Assembly: GCA_038244815.1 (NCBI GenBank)
Contig: JBBRTB010000021.1
Location: 14,292-78,291 of the forward strand
DNA length: 64,000 nt
Direction: 5' to 3'
Origin: DASVHS01 sp038244815
GTDB lineage: Bacteria > Acidobacteriota > Thermoanaerobaculia > Gp7-AA8
A program made the translations under genes and the position numbers. Positions 54,774-64,000 of the stretch are shown piece after piece. Each line of letters begins with the position of its first letter. The stretch's first letter is position 1. The notes beneath the pieces are model-generated. The model saw nothing but the letters and a program-made list of their open reading frames with translations. It made no database searches and was not told where the DNA came from.

Positions 54774-57374
54774 CTAATGCTGCGCGGGCACGTAAGTCGG
54801 GTCGAGGCTCTGGTTGTCGATCACCGATCCGTACGCGGAGACGCGGCCGCTGCCGGAGACCACCTCGACGGTCACGCGCGAGTTGTACGTCTGCGTGCTG
54901 GCGCCGAGGAACGACGCGATGATGCCGCCGATTTGCTGGAACTCGTTCGCCTTGAGGAATACGTCGAGCGACGGCGTGAGCTTCGAGTCTGGCTGATAGA
55001 GTGACACGCGCACGGTGACCGGATTGCCGGTCAGCTCCACCAGACCGAGGTTCGAGCGGAACTGGTCTGATTGTTCGAGCTGGAGGACCTCCAGCGGGCG
55101 ATCGCCCGGGCCGACACCGTCGGAAGGCATGACGCCCGGGATGAACTGGCCGAAGGTCCCGTTGTTCGCTACGTTCGTGTAGGTGCGGGCCGTGGCCACC
55201 AGCGACGACGGCGACGGCGTGGTGATGAGCACCGAGCCGCCGGTGCTTTGTGTGGTCCCGAAGAACGTCGGAAGGATGTTGTCGAGCACCGCCATCTCGC
55301 CGTGATGGATCGTCAGCGTCCGCGGGCTGGCACCGGGGAACCCGGTGAACGGCACGAACGTGAGCGTGGCCACCACGTCGCTCGATCCGCCGTTGAAGAT
55401 GCGGGCATCGGAGTGGAAGTTGTTCGTGCCGTTCGGCAGCTCGGCGATGCCCGGCACGATGTAACGCGTTGACGAGACCGAAGACACATCCACCGGGGTA
55501 ATGGCCGAAGGGTCCGTGGTGACGTTGTCGAGCACCGACGCGTACGCGGTGACGGCGCCGGTCGACGAGGTGATCTCGACTTCAAGCCGGCCATCGTTCA
55601 GCGTGGGGATTCCGTTGTTGGTCAGGAATCCGTTGTACTGCTGCTGCTCGCCCGCCCGCAGGCTGAACGGAACGTCCTTGAGCAGGGTGCCGGCGGCGTC
55701 GAAGATGTGAATGAGGCCGCTGGCAGGCTGCGCCGCTCCCTCGGCCAGTCCGATGTTGGTGCGGAAGCGCGTCGATTGGGAGACCTGCTGCAGGGAGAGC
55801 TTCCTGATCGACGGGCCGCCCGTCCCCGGGATGACCACGGGCGACTGCATGTTCGTCGCGAATTTCGAGTACGGAATCGCGGCGATGTACTGGCCGAGCG
55901 TTCCCACTCCCGCTTTATCGGCGTAGGTGCGGCTCGAGGCGAACGTCTCCAGCGAGCTCGAGCCGAGCGGCCGGATCTCCAGCGAGCCGAAGCCGACGTC
56001 GTCGGATGCGCCGGTGGCGCCGAAGCCGAAGAAGTTCTTCACGATGTCGTTGAGTGCCGTGGTCTGCTGCGCGCCGACGGTCACCTCGGTGACCTTGCTC
56101 GACTGCGTGCCGTCGGTGTTCGTCGGCGTCAGCGTGATCTGGTATTTCGTGGCCTGCAGGCTGGCGTTGGTCAGCCGCACGTCGGAGAGGAACGGGCTGG
56201 CCGCGGCGTTCACGTGCGTGACGATCGGAATGATCAGCGCGTTCGGCGGGGGCATGGTCTTCCCCTCGGGCGCCACCGGAGTGACGATGCTGACGGTCAC
56301 CGGAACGTTCGTGGTCGTCCCTCCGCTCGGCGTTACGTCGCTCGTCCTCGATGTGGAGCTCGGCGTCGTGGTCGTCGTCACCTTGAGCGTGCCGGTGCTC
56401 GCACCGGCGGCAAGCGATCCCGGCGACGCCGTGACGGTCAGCGTCATTCCCTGCGGCGGGATCGTTCCTGTCGACGGCGAGACGGTCAGATAAGGCTTGT
56501 CGGTCGTGGCCACGAACGTCGGATCGGCGAGCGCGGCTGGTCCCGTGGAACCCGATCCCGGGATGAATACCCTGATCGGCACGGGCTGCGTCGTGCCGAT
56601 GGGAACGGTGACTCCGGGATTGCGGCTTGTGGCCGCGGGCGGCGCGATGACGATCGTGTTCGTCGCGGCCGACGTGGGCGGCGTGGTGCCGCCGCAGTTC
56701 GTCGCGTGCACGCGGTAGTAGTACGTCGTCGTGTTGGTGACGTCGTGGTGAAACGTGCGCGAGAAGCCGTTGACCTGGACCTGCGTGAGATTTGCCGTGA
56801 AGTCGGGTGACGTCGATTCCTCGACGATGTACTGTGCGGTCGTGTCGGAGACAGTCGTCCAGGCCACTTGATAGTCGATGCCGGACTGCGTCACCGGAGG
56901 CGAGCTGATGATCGGCGTGCACGTGGCGGTCTTCACATTCGCCTGCGCGAACACGCTGGCGAGCTCGGTGTTGAACGATGCGTCATAGACCGACGTAAAC
57001 CCGAAGATCTGTCCGGCCCCGGCGGTGATCGTGGCCGACGACGTGAACGACCCTCCGGGGGCAAGCGACGCGCTACCGAAGCAGAGCGAATAGGCGACGC
57101 CCGGCTGTGGGTAGATGCTGCTGTCGAAGCAGTCGCTGAGGCCGAGCGAGCTGCTGAAGCCGCTCACCTGTGCGGAGCCAGTGACATAGAAGCCGGCCAG
57201 GTACTCTCCGGTGCAGGCGTTCGTGCCGGCATTGAACGTCGTGCTCGTGCAGACGCTCGACGTCGATGGACACGATACGGTGAGCTGAAGGTTGCACGTC
57301 TGCTGAGCAGCCGCCGGCAGCGCCAGCGACGCCAGCGATGCAACGGTTGCGATCACAAGAATGTAACGGAACAT
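54774..57374 (-). CDS. Large secreted protein with fibronectin type III domain
   Basis: 866 aa from the ATG at 57374, which has GGAG upstream and is followed at once by a signal peptide (VASLASLALPAAAQQ). Residues about 20-150 form a Cys-rich region, and an FN3 domain follows at about 160-255 (WTTVSDTTAQYIVEESTSPD, YYYRVHATNCGGTTPP). The C-terminal half has two long similar units (IPIVTHVNAAASPFLSDVRL and YIVPGIAELPNGTNNFHSDA) each ending in a segment about RTYADKAGVGTLGQYI/RTYTNVANNGTFGQFI, an internal duplication. There is no transmembrane anchor. Probably extracellular or surface; function unknown. Confidence 0.82.
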   Translation of the reverse strand: MFRYILVIATVASLASLALPAAAQQTCNLQLTVSCPSTSSVCTSTTFNAGTNACTGEYLAGFYVTGSAQVSGFSSSLGLSDCFDSSIYPQPGVAYSLCFGSASLAPGGSFTSSATITAGAGQIFGFTSVYDASFNTELASVFAQANVKTATCTPIISSPPVTQSGIDYQVAWTTVSDTTAQYIVEESTSPDFTANLTQVQVNGFSRTFHHDVTNTTTYYYRVHATNCGGTTPPTSAATNTIVIAPPAATSRNPGVTVPIGTTQPVPIRVFIPGSGSTGPAALADPTFVATTDKPYLTVSPSTGTIPPQGMTLTVTASPGSLAAGASTGTLKVTTTTTPSSTSRTSDVTPSGGTTTNVPVTVSIVTPVAPEGKTMPPPNALIIPIVTHVNAAASPFLSDVRLTNASLQATKYQITLTPTNTDGTQSSKVTEVTVGAQQTTALNDIVKNFFGFGATGASDDVGFGSLEIRPLGSSSLETFASSRTYADKAGVGTLGQYIAAIPYSKFATNMQSPVVIPGTGGPSIRKLSLQQVSQSTRFRTNIGLAEGAAQPASGLIHIFDAAGTLLKDVPFSLRAGEQQQYNGFLTNNGIPTLNDGRLEVEITSSTGAVTAYASVLDNVTTDPSAITPVDVSSVSSTRYIVPGIAELPNGTNNFHSDARIFNGGSSDVVATLTFVPFTGFPGASPRTLTIHHGEMAVLDNILPTFFGTTQSTGGSVLITTPSPSSLVATARTYTNVANNGTFGQFIPGVMPSDGVGPGDRPLEVLQLEQSDQFRSNLGLVELTGNPVTVRVSLYQPDSKLTPSLDVFLKANEFQQIGGIIASFLGASTQTYNSRVTVEVVSGSGRVSAYGSVIDNQSLDPTYVPAQH

Positions 57375-57446
57375 GGGATCTCCGTGTTGTGGGTTTGAGG
57401 TTGCGTCATCATAGCAGCCGCCGATCTGGCGTTGAAGGAGCGTGTC

Positions 57447-57932
57447 ATGAACAATCGTGAGTTCTTCATCAAGCGATGGGAGTCCGAGCAGCCGGCTTTT
57501 CTCAGGGTTCTGCGAGCCGTCCCCGAGGATCAGCTCGCCTACAAGCCGCACGAGCGGTCGACCGCGGCCGGGGCGCTGGCCTGGCAGCTCGCCGAAGAGC
57601 ACAAACAGCTGCTGGAACTGCTGGATACCGGCGAGATCCGCTTCGAGGCCACGAAGCATCCGGGCAAGGCCGGGGACATCGTCGCAGCCTGGGAAAAGGC
57701 GACGGGCAATCTACGGAAGCGCCTCGAGGCAGCCGACGACAAGCAGTGGGAGAGCTCCGGCAAGTTCCTCATGGGTGGCAAGGTGGCATGGAGCGATACG
57801 GTCGGGAACCTGTTCTGGGGCTATCTCTTCGACATGGTGCATCACCGCGGGCAGTTGAGCGCCTATCTGCGTCCCATGGGCGGCAAGGTACCGGCGATCT
57901 ACGGACCGTCCGCGGATGACAGCGGATCGTAG
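57447..57932 (+). CDS. DinB/YfiT-family metal-dependent protein
   Basis: 161 aa from the ATG at 57447 (AAGGAG 8 nt upstream). Four-helix bundle of the DinB superfamily: metal-binding His in LAEEHKQLLELLD and in FDMVHHRGQLSAYLRPMGG, with VPAIYGPSADD at the end. Members act as thiol transferases or isomerases with mycothiol/bacillithiol, or have unknown roles. The gene is divergent from the FN3 gene. No clue to the substrate. Confidence 0.87.
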   Translation: MNNREFFIKRWESEQPAFLRVLRAVPEDQLAYKPHERSTAAGALAWQLAEEHKQLLELLDTGEIRFEATKHPGKAGDIVAAWEKATGNLRKRLEAADDKQWESSGKFLMGGKVAWSDTVGNLFWGYLFDMVHHRGQLSAYLRPMGGKVPAIYGPSADDSGS

Positions 57933-57968
57933 GCGGCGTACCCGGTCCGACGGGAGAGTCGGACCGGC

Positions 57969-58434
57969 GTGACGATCGCGCTGGCCACATCGGCGGGTTG
58001 GCCGGGCCTCTCGCCCGACGATGCCGGTCTCGTTCAGCCTGGCGCGACTTCGAGGCCGTGGTCATCCGTTCGTGCTGGGACTATCACCTGCGCATCGGTG
58101 AGTTCAGGACGTGGGTCGCTGGGCTGGAGCAGCAGCGTGTGCCGCTGTTCAACCCGCCGCCGATCGTGCGCTGGAACATGCACAAGTCGTATCTGCTCGA
58201 TCTGGCCGCGAAGGGAGTGCGGATTCCGCGAACCGAGATTGCTCGCGACGTGATCGTGAAGCCGGCGGTCTCGGCGCGCGAGTCGATGTCGTGGAACGCG
58301 CGGGTGGCGTCACGCTCATGGAGCTCGAACTGATCGAGCCGGAGCTCTACCTGGCGAAGGACGGCGCCGCCACGCAACGCTTCGCGAAGGCCATCGCCCG
58401 CCGCATAGAATCCGCTTCCGGAGGTCGCTCATGA
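57969..58434 (+). pseudogene. Remnant of an ATP-grasp ligase (DcsG/RimK-like)
   Basis: Pieces of one family appear in different frames. The start is IALATSAGWPGLSPDDA in frame 57969. FEAVVIRSCWDYHLRIGEF, VPLFNPPPIVRWNMHKSYLL and VIVKPAVSA are in frame 57998. The C-terminal GVTLMELELIEPELYLAKDG and FAKAIARRIE are in a third frame. Most of the catalytic core between VIVKP and the C-terminus is missing. So there are at least two frameshifts and a large deletion. The end overlaps the next broken gene in ATGA, showing a former operon. Confidence 0.8.
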
Positions 58435-59676
58435 GACGTCTCATCATCCTGGCAGGACTGCTGCTCCTCGCTGTTTCCGCAAACCGCGCGTCCGATCACG
58501 GAGAAGGATCTCTTCCGCTTCGTCTGGATCGGCGATCCTCAGAGCTCGCCGGACGGATCGCGCGTGGTGTTCGTGCGCGTGATCGTCAATGCGAAGAAGG
58601 ACGGCTACGACACGGCCATCTGGAGCGTGCCGGTCGACGGCCGCGAGGCTCCGCGGCAGTTGACGAACGGTCCGCACGACACCTGGCCGCGATGGTCGCC
58701 CGAAGGGCAAGCCCCAGCCAGCACAGATTCATCTGCTGTCGATGAGCGGCGGCGAACCGCAGGAGATCGCGTCGATGGCGAAGGGTGTTTCTTCGATGGC
58801 CTGGTCGCCGCGCGGAGACGCGATCGCATTCACGACCGAGACCCTCCCCGGCGACGACAAGAAGAAGGACGAAGACGCGTACGAGAGCGACGTGCGCATC
58901 ATCAATCAGGCCAGGTACCGGCACAACGGGGAAGGCTACCCCGACCCGGCCCGGCATGCGCACATCTGGACCGTGAGTACCGCCGGCGAGAAGCCGCAGC
59001 CGCGTCAGATCACGAGCGGCGAGTTTGATGAGGAAGACCTGGCATGGTCGCCGGACGCGTCGCGGATCTACCTCACATCGACGCGGGTCCGCGAGCCGTA
59101 TTACGAGCTGGAACGCTCGGAGCTATACGCGGTGCCGGCGGGCGGGGGCGACATCACGCGCGTCGCGGCGATCGCAGGTCAGATCGGGCGCATCGCGCCG
59201 AGTCCCGACGGCAAGTGGCTCGGGTTTGCCGGCGTGATCAACACGCCGGCGCGATCGTACAACCAGCCGGATCTCTTCGTGGTGGCCACGACTCCTGGCG
59301 CGACACCGCGCAATCTGACCGCTTCGTACGACTACGCGGTGTTGAGCGGACCGGGCGGCGACCAGCGCGCGCCGCGCGGCGGCCACGGTTCCAGCCCGAT
59401 GTGGACGACTGATTTCACGCGCCATCATCCTCACCACGGCCGAGCGCGGCGCCTCGAATCTCGTGCGCGTCGACATCGAATCGGGCCGCATGACCCCGCT
59501 GACCGGCGGCAATCACGACGTGCAGGCCTTCAGCGGCAACGTCGCACTCGTCTCCACGCCGGTGATCATCGGAGATCTCTATCGCGTCGACAGCGGTGCG
59601 CTGGTGCGCCTCACCGACGTCAACCGGACCCTCTTCGACGAGCTCACGCTCACCGAGCCCGACGAGAGTTCCGTAT
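58431..59676 (+). pseudogene. Broken S9-family peptidase (acylaminoacyl-peptidase type), catalytic domain lost
   Basis: A signal peptide (LIILAGLLLLAVSANRA) at 58431 is followed in another frame by TEKDLFRFVWIGDPQSSPDG and VNAKKDGYDTAIWSVPVDG. After a frame change near 58700 come GKPQPAQIHLLSMSGGEPQE and the beta-propeller with ARHAHIWTVS. A further shift near 59412 leads to RAIILTTAERGASNLVRVDI and LFDELTLTEPDE, where similarity stops before the alpha/beta-hydrolase domain. There are at least three frameshifts plus 3' loss, so no active peptidase can be made. Confidence 0.82.
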
Positions 59677-60145
59677 GTCATGGTCAATTACAAAGCGCAT
59701 CAGCCGCCGCCGATTTGCTACCCGTTGTCGCCCCGCTTACGTCACATCGAAGCGCGCTCGATGATCTGCGCCCCCAATGGAGACTGTCAGGTCAGGTGCG
59801 GACGTTTGCGGTCGTCCACTGCGGCGGTGGGGTACATCAGGTCGGCCGAATGAATCTTCACCGCGGCGCTGATCCTGATGTTGCGGACGAGCTGGTTCAG
59901 CTTGCTGAATACTTCAGGCGCGGTTACTCCGTCGTGCCGGCCGGAATAATGGAGATACCGACATCAGTTCACGATCTCGCATCTGGCCGCCAGTCGCCGA
60001 TCGGCCCCGAAACGCTCAACCGGCGGCAAACGTGGCAGGCGTTGGCGTTCACCAGCGCCTATCGATCACGCCAACGCGCACGAGTCTCGGTCGCATGTCC
60101 TAAACCGTAATTACAACGCGCCTTACAAAGAAGCACCATATCGCG
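59677..60145. other. Non-coding remnant between the dead peptidase and the foreign genes
   Basis: About 470 bp without a convincing gene. It begins where the peptidase similarity ends and becomes AT-richer after about 60100. Short open frames occur on both strands, none with a ribosome site and family match. It probably represents degraded DNA at the border of an acquired segment. Confidence 0.55.
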
Positions 60146-61836
60146 ATGTTTACTGGAAAAAGTTTGATTAAGTTGTTTCTCTTGGCAAGTGTAGTGTCGA
60201 TCAGCGCACGACTGCAGGCTACGACTCCACCGCCTCTGCCTTCATCCTTGCCTCCCTTGGAAATCGCGATAATTCCTCACATCGCACCAAGACCACCTGT
60301 TCCGCTGCCCGTTCTTCCATGGACAAAAGAACAGATCCAAGCGCTCGGGTTCAGCAGCGGTGTTGAGTTCGATCTTCTCGCTCATTTGCCGGAGAGTGTC
60401 GTGGGTAAGGCAGCGAATGCGGTTGCGTTTCGAGCGGCCACGCCGCACACCCAGCGGTTACGTCCAACGTCACAGACATCGGTGGTCGGAACCACGTATG
60501 CGGCCACTCTGGACGCGCAGCAAGATATCGAACCGGCAGTAATTACCAACCGGTTTGGTACTGTTGATCGAACTACTACGGCCTACACGCAATTCACCGG
60601 CGGTGCGCCGCCACTAAACAATAGTCCGCACAATTATTGGACTTCAACAACGGATTTTGTGAACTTTAGCGGCGGAGCGAGCGGCCAACAACTGCCATTA
60701 CCGTTGAATACAACGCGCTCCAATGATCCGATGCTCAGCGAAAACCCGTACCTCAGTGCAGGGATCTTTCCGAAGCGAACCTATTGCGCGGGTGTTGCGT
60801 ACGATATCGGTCCTAACGGCGCAACAACGCACAGCACCCTAGACGTGTGGTACAGCGACAATCCCGGAACACAATCGTTCCAGTTGCTTGGCGGAGTGCC
60901 GATCGATCAGGGTGAATACCCCCTGTTTCTCGATAAGCCATCCATCGCCACGTCTTGGCACGGCGGAACACTGGGTTGGACCTACGTGGCCGCCGTGGTT
61001 GTTCACCTTGACCAGAATAACGGAAACGGGTACCACGACATTCAGCTTTACCGGCAAACCGGTCCTGCCGCAGGCTTCTACCTTGTCAACGCTCAGTTTT
61101 CCGACATTTTGATAACCTCGCCAATTGTCATCGTGAACCCAAACGACGGGAATGTTTATCTCCTCTGGGTCGACCCACGCTATCAAGTGATCCAGATCGC
61201 GCGGTCTAGAAACTACGGCAACACCTTCAGCCCTGCCGCCACTTTATGGCCCGGGCACCTGCTCAATAATGAATCGATCAACGGTGCCGTGAGGGCGAGT
61301 AGTGTCATTATGGCCAGGTTCAACCCCCTTAACAACAGTATTGGTGTGGTCTGGCACCAACGCGAGACAGACGGCGCTCACACCGATGTATTTTTTGATA
61401 GATTCGACGTCGCGACCCAAACATGGGGAGCGGTTCACCATGTCGGCCACCCCTCGCTAGGAAACGACCAGCGCGACCAATGGAATCCGGCGCTCGATCC
61501 ATCAGCGACGACCGGCGCGTACCTGGTGACGTGGTACGACCGTCGCGATGATCCCAACGACATCACCTACAAAGTCTGGGCGACGAAAATCAATCCTGAC
61601 GGTACCGCCCTCGATACGCAGGATACACTCCTGTACAGTAACGGCTTGGCCGCAGATACAAATGTGCTGCCCTTGATCCCCCCTCCGCCTAGCCCAGGGG
61701 ACTGCGCTATATGGGAGAGTATCAGGACGTCTTTGAGTGGTACGGCACCTGGTTCGCGAGCACGATATATATAGAGTTCAAAGCGCAGGTCGGCACCACG
61801 TCGCAAGATGTCTACCTGCCTCGAGTCGCGCCGTAG
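60146..61836 (+). CDS. Secreted beta-propeller (sialidase/exo-glycosidase-like) protein with a frameshift
   Basis: Signal peptide, then a Pro-rich linker (PPPLPSSLPPLE) and a propeller-like domain with LFLDKPSIATSWHGGTLGWT, ARSRNYGNTFSPAATLWPGH and NPALDPSATTGAYLVTWYDR (Asp-box-like turns). In the main frame it ends abnormally at 61774, but between about 61693 and 61710 the expected C-terminus continues in another frame as MGEYQDVFEWYGTWF to VYLPRVAP and a TAG at 61836. One base missing or extra near AGGGGACTG would join them. The DNA is AT-richer with different codon use, a sign of transfer. The exact function is not settled. Confidence 0.6.
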
Positions 61837-61851
61837 ACAGTCGGAGGTCAC

Positions 61852-62682
61852 ATGACGACGAGACTATTTGTCGCTCTCCTCATATTCGCAGTTGGTCTGC
61901 CAGTAGCGGCGAGTGACGCGTACTTTGTTCGGTTCAGTGCTATCGGCGGGCCTGGATCAAGTGTGCTTTGGGCTGACGACGTCTTGTTTTACAATGCGAA
62001 TTCACTCCCCGTGTCTGTGCATTTTCGCGGCGTAAGTAATGGTGCCGCCCACGCGAATACGGCCGACTTGGTGCTGGCATCGCGGCAAACGACATCCTTG
62101 CGCGCAAACAACGAAGTAACTGAGGCGTGGGCGCCCAACCCGGATACGGTACCTTTGTGGATATTGCATCTCGATATTCCGACGGGCGTCATTGTGGAGA
62201 GTCGGGACGAGTTCTATTTCACCTTTCCACTGCCCGGTCAAATGAGTGTGACGCAAGCTCGCGGGAAAGTATCGATGCCCGTGTTTCGCGAACTGGTACC
62301 AGCGAATGAGCCACAAGTGCAACTTGGCACCGATTTGAGCGGGACAGAGTCGCGAATCAACGTGGGGGTATATAACGCCGGTGGCATGCCGGCAAACGCG
62401 ACAATTCAGGTGCGGCGCGCTTGCGACGATTCGGTCGTCGCAACGCGAATGATCGTTGTACCGACGAACACGGTAGTGCAAAGTGTCGGCGTTGCACTCG
62501 TCGCGAACTCTGCTTGTTCCGGCACCGCTGCTGCGCCGTGGACTTACACGGTCACGACAACAGTCGATCAGCCCAGTCTGACATTTGTGTCGAACCTCAA
62601 TGACAACATAAGGCAGCCTGCGAACGAGGCTGGTATTCTGCCGATTGTTGGTCTTGCCGTGACGAAGAACGAACGATTCTAA
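61852..62682 (+). CDS. Secreted protein, unrecognised, in the lower-GC segment
   Basis: 276 aa with GGAGGT 5 nt before the ATG. A signal peptide ends at PVAAS; the mature chain is beta-rich (YFVRFSAIGGPGSSVLWADD, LFYNANSLPVSVHF, INVGVYNAGGMPANATIQVR) and looks like two Ig-like domains similar in style to the C-terminal units of the 866-aa FN3 protein. It lies 15 bp after the frameshifted propeller gene, so both were probably acquired as a pair. Function unknown. Confidence 0.7.
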   Translation: MTTRLFVALLIFAVGLPVAASDAYFVRFSAIGGPGSSVLWADDVLFYNANSLPVSVHFRGVSNGAAHANTADLVLASRQTTSLRANNEVTEAWAPNPDTVPLWILHLDIPTGVIVESRDEFYFTFPLPGQMSVTQARGKVSMPVFRELVPANEPQVQLGTDLSGTESRINVGVYNAGGMPANATIQVRRACDDSVVATRMIVVPTNTVVQSVGVALVANSACSGTAAAPWTYTVTTTVDQPSLTFVSNLNDNIRQPANEAGILPIVGLAVTKNERF

Positions 62683-62688
62683 CCTGCG

Positions 62689-62715
62689 AAGGGCGGTGTC
62701 ATGAGCGCCGCCTTT
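62689..62715 (+). terminator. Likely intrinsic terminator after the foreign gene pair
   Basis: AAGGGCGG (62689-62696) pairs with CCGCCTTT (62708-62715) with one G-T pair; the T tract is short (TTT). The IS3-family element is inserted 8 bp downstream. Confidence 0.5.
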
Positions 62716-62753
62716 CCGGAACCTGTCAACAAGTTTGAGACAGCAGCGGCCAA

Positions 62754-63535
62754 TCAATTAAGCAACAGCGGCGGTCGGCGGGCGACCGCCGGTTCGCTGC
62801 AGAGAGATGAAGCAAGAGTCGCATCAAGTGAAACAGGCCGAGGCGCGAGACGACGACTGCTGTGCCGCTGCAGGGCGGCATGCTCGTCGTCGGGTGGATT
62901 GATCCAAGCGGCGAGCGGTGGCCGCCCGATCTCCTGTTTACTGCAGGTCTGCTCGATCAGCGCCACCGCCAGCGCTTCACTCTCCCTCGGCGCGACCAGC
63001 CAGCCCACTACGTAGCGGCTGAAGATGTCGAGGATCACGTAAAGCTGAAAGTACGACCATTTCGCCGGCCCGTGCAGCCTGGTGATATCCCACGACCACA
63101 CCTGATTGGGCGCGGTGGCCAGGAGCTCCGGCTTCGTGTACAGCGGCCGCTGGAGCTGAGCGCGGCGCTCGCGCACCTGGCGCTCGCCGCGAAGGATGCG
63201 GTACATCGTGGAGATCGAACAGAGATAGAGCCCTTCGTCGAGTAAGGTCGCGTAGACCTGTGCTGGCGAGCAGTCGGCGAAGCGTTCTGAGTTGAGCATG
63301 GATAGGACGGTTGCGCGTTCGTCGACGCTGAGCCGGCGCGCAGAGCGGCGCGGCTTCACCGGCCCTGCCGTCGCCTGCGTCCTCCCTCGCCGATAGAACG
63401 ACGCCCGGGGTAGAGCGAGGGCGCTGCAGGCCAGGCTCGGCCCGACCACCGAGGACAACTCCGTGGTGGCGAGCATCAGTCGTTCTCCTCGCTGCCGTCG
63501 GGACTCGGACTGGCCCACAGGATTGCCATTTTTTT
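62754..63535 (-). pseudogene. IS3 transposase OrfB, catalytic E region deleted
   Basis: DDE recombinase part of the IS3 element. It contains the first Asp in NQVWSWDITRLHGPAKW and the second in YVILDIFSRYVVGWLVAPRE. After SKQEI the sequence jumps to GRPPLAAWINPP, the typical extreme C-terminus of this IS group, so roughly 100-130 residues including the third acidic residue are absent. A start at ATG 63476 (GGAG before it) is possible, as is fusion from OrfA. Not catalytically competent. Confidence 0.8.
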
Positions 63536-63939
63536 TGAAACTCGATGATGAACTCGGCCTTGCGCAGCTTCTCGGCCAGCCGCTCATTCGCTCGTTCGAG
63601 CTGCGCGATCTTCCGGGCCGCGCCGGCCTCCGGATCGACTCTGCGTCCGCGTTTGCGAGACAGCCCGCTCACCCCATCGGCCTCTCGCTGCCGCCGCCAG
63701 GTGATCAGATGCGAGGCGTACAGTCCCTCCCGCCGCAGCAGCGCTCCGATCTCGCCCGAGGCCTTGCATCGATCGGCCTCACGTAACACCCGAGCTTTGA
63801 ACTCCGCCGTGAACCGCCTCCGCGTCGCACGAACCATGACTTCCGAGTTGGCAAGGGTCGGTGACTCACCGTCAACAGCGACTGCCTCTACGTCAACTGC
63901 TTCAAGCTTTCCAGTCTTCAACATCGCTCCCGCATTCAC
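63529..63939 (-). CDS. IS3-family transposase OrfA
   Basis: N-terminal part with a helix-turn-helix and leucine-zipper tail: RRRFTAEFKARVLREADRCK, GLYASHLITWRRQREADG and QLERANERLAEKLRKAEFII EFQ. It binds the IS ends. At 63529-63536 (minus strand) a run of eight A follows TTTC. OrfB lies in the frame reached by a +1 (or -2) shift, or by loss of one A, so transcript slippage or a mutation in the run would fuse the two. Without a shift the frame runs on into meaningless sequence. Confidence 0.75.
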
Positions 63940-64000
63940 CGCCCCGTAACTACTCTAATTTCCCTCAGGCTGCTGTCTCATTCGATGTTGACACACAGGG

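Larger units (their letters stand above)
62724..63993. mobile_element. IS3-family insertion sequence, internally deleted
   Basis: About 1270 bp between imperfect inverted repeats. The left end reads TGTCAACA then TGAGACAGCAGC (62724-62747). The right end, on the other strand, reads the same two blocks from 63993 inward. It encodes OrfA and a shortened OrfB on the minus strand. No clear target duplication is seen (ACC versus CAC). The copy lies at the window edge next to the lower-GC genes. Confidence 0.85.

Noticed and set aside
59787..59963. Minus-strand open stretch ending in VDDRKRPHLT
   Set aside because: Looks partly protein-like but has no start codon with a ribosome site and no recognised family; left in the non-coding remnant.

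Overview
The window is a high-GC chromosomal segment of a Gram-negative bacterium, most likely an Acidobacteriota member (inference). The clues are a TonB-dependent receptor with an N-terminal carboxypeptidase-regulatory domain, a sulfatase-fold/TPR lipoprotein, ADP-heptose and heptosyltransferase genes for LPS core, a type IV pilus cluster, and many PAS/GAF/GGDEF/FHA signalling proteins. Most genes are intact, tightly packed and often overlap by 4 bp (ATGA, GTGA, TTGA). No rRNA, tRNA, CRISPR array or prophage was recognised.

Layout. 1-7.0 kb: partial gamma-glutamyltranspeptidase, coaX, birA and valS on the minus strand, then tsaD and a TIGR01777 epimerase on the plus strand. 7.2-12.4 kb: Oar-like TonB receptor and a sulfatase-fold TPR lipoprotein. 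12.4-16.3 kb (minus): LexA with its own promoter/operator, an XRE regulator, a CsgG-like lipoprotein relative, a diguanylate cyclase and a zinc-ribbon/FHA protein. 16.6-22.5 kb: MCP plus CheW, then heptose kinase, heptose-1-P adenylyltransferase, heptosyltransferase and a DUF3108 protein. 22.7-29.6 kb: pilB-pilT-pilC-pilS-like kinase-ruvB. 30-36 kb: nadB, an ABC-2 exporter, a secreted hydrolase and a NYN-LOTUS RNase-like protein. 36-42 kb: hybrid kinase, UbiA prenyltransferase and two polytopic membrane proteins. 42.1-45.8 kb: B12-dependent ribonucleotide reductase behind a long structured leader. 45.9-57.9 kb: a PLD-helicase-DUF3427 protein (possible defence), several small secreted proteins, a receiver, an oxidoreductase, a proline racemase-family enzyme, a class A beta-lactamase-like lipoprotein, a giant secreted FN3 protein and a DinB protein. 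58-64 kb: a decay zone with two dead genes, two lower-GC secreted genes (one frameshifted) and an internally deleted IS3-family element.

The most unusual signal is a family of composite tandem-repeat islands (7-8 bp units of the types GGGTCGCT/GGGTTGCC, GTTACCA/G and CACCGAG) sitting in most large intergenic gaps in the same modular order. Relatives of these units are also found in frame inside valS and a heptosyltransferase, and at the junction of two LPS genes. Several islands abut a TATAAT-like box placed 5-8 nt before a start codon, which suggests leaderless transcripts. Other candidates for follow-up are the LexA palindrome, the nrdJ leader (49-codon ORF, long hairpin, terminator), a perfect 30-bp palindrome between pilC and the pilS-like gene, and an intrinsic terminator lying directly on the start of the sulfatase-like gene.
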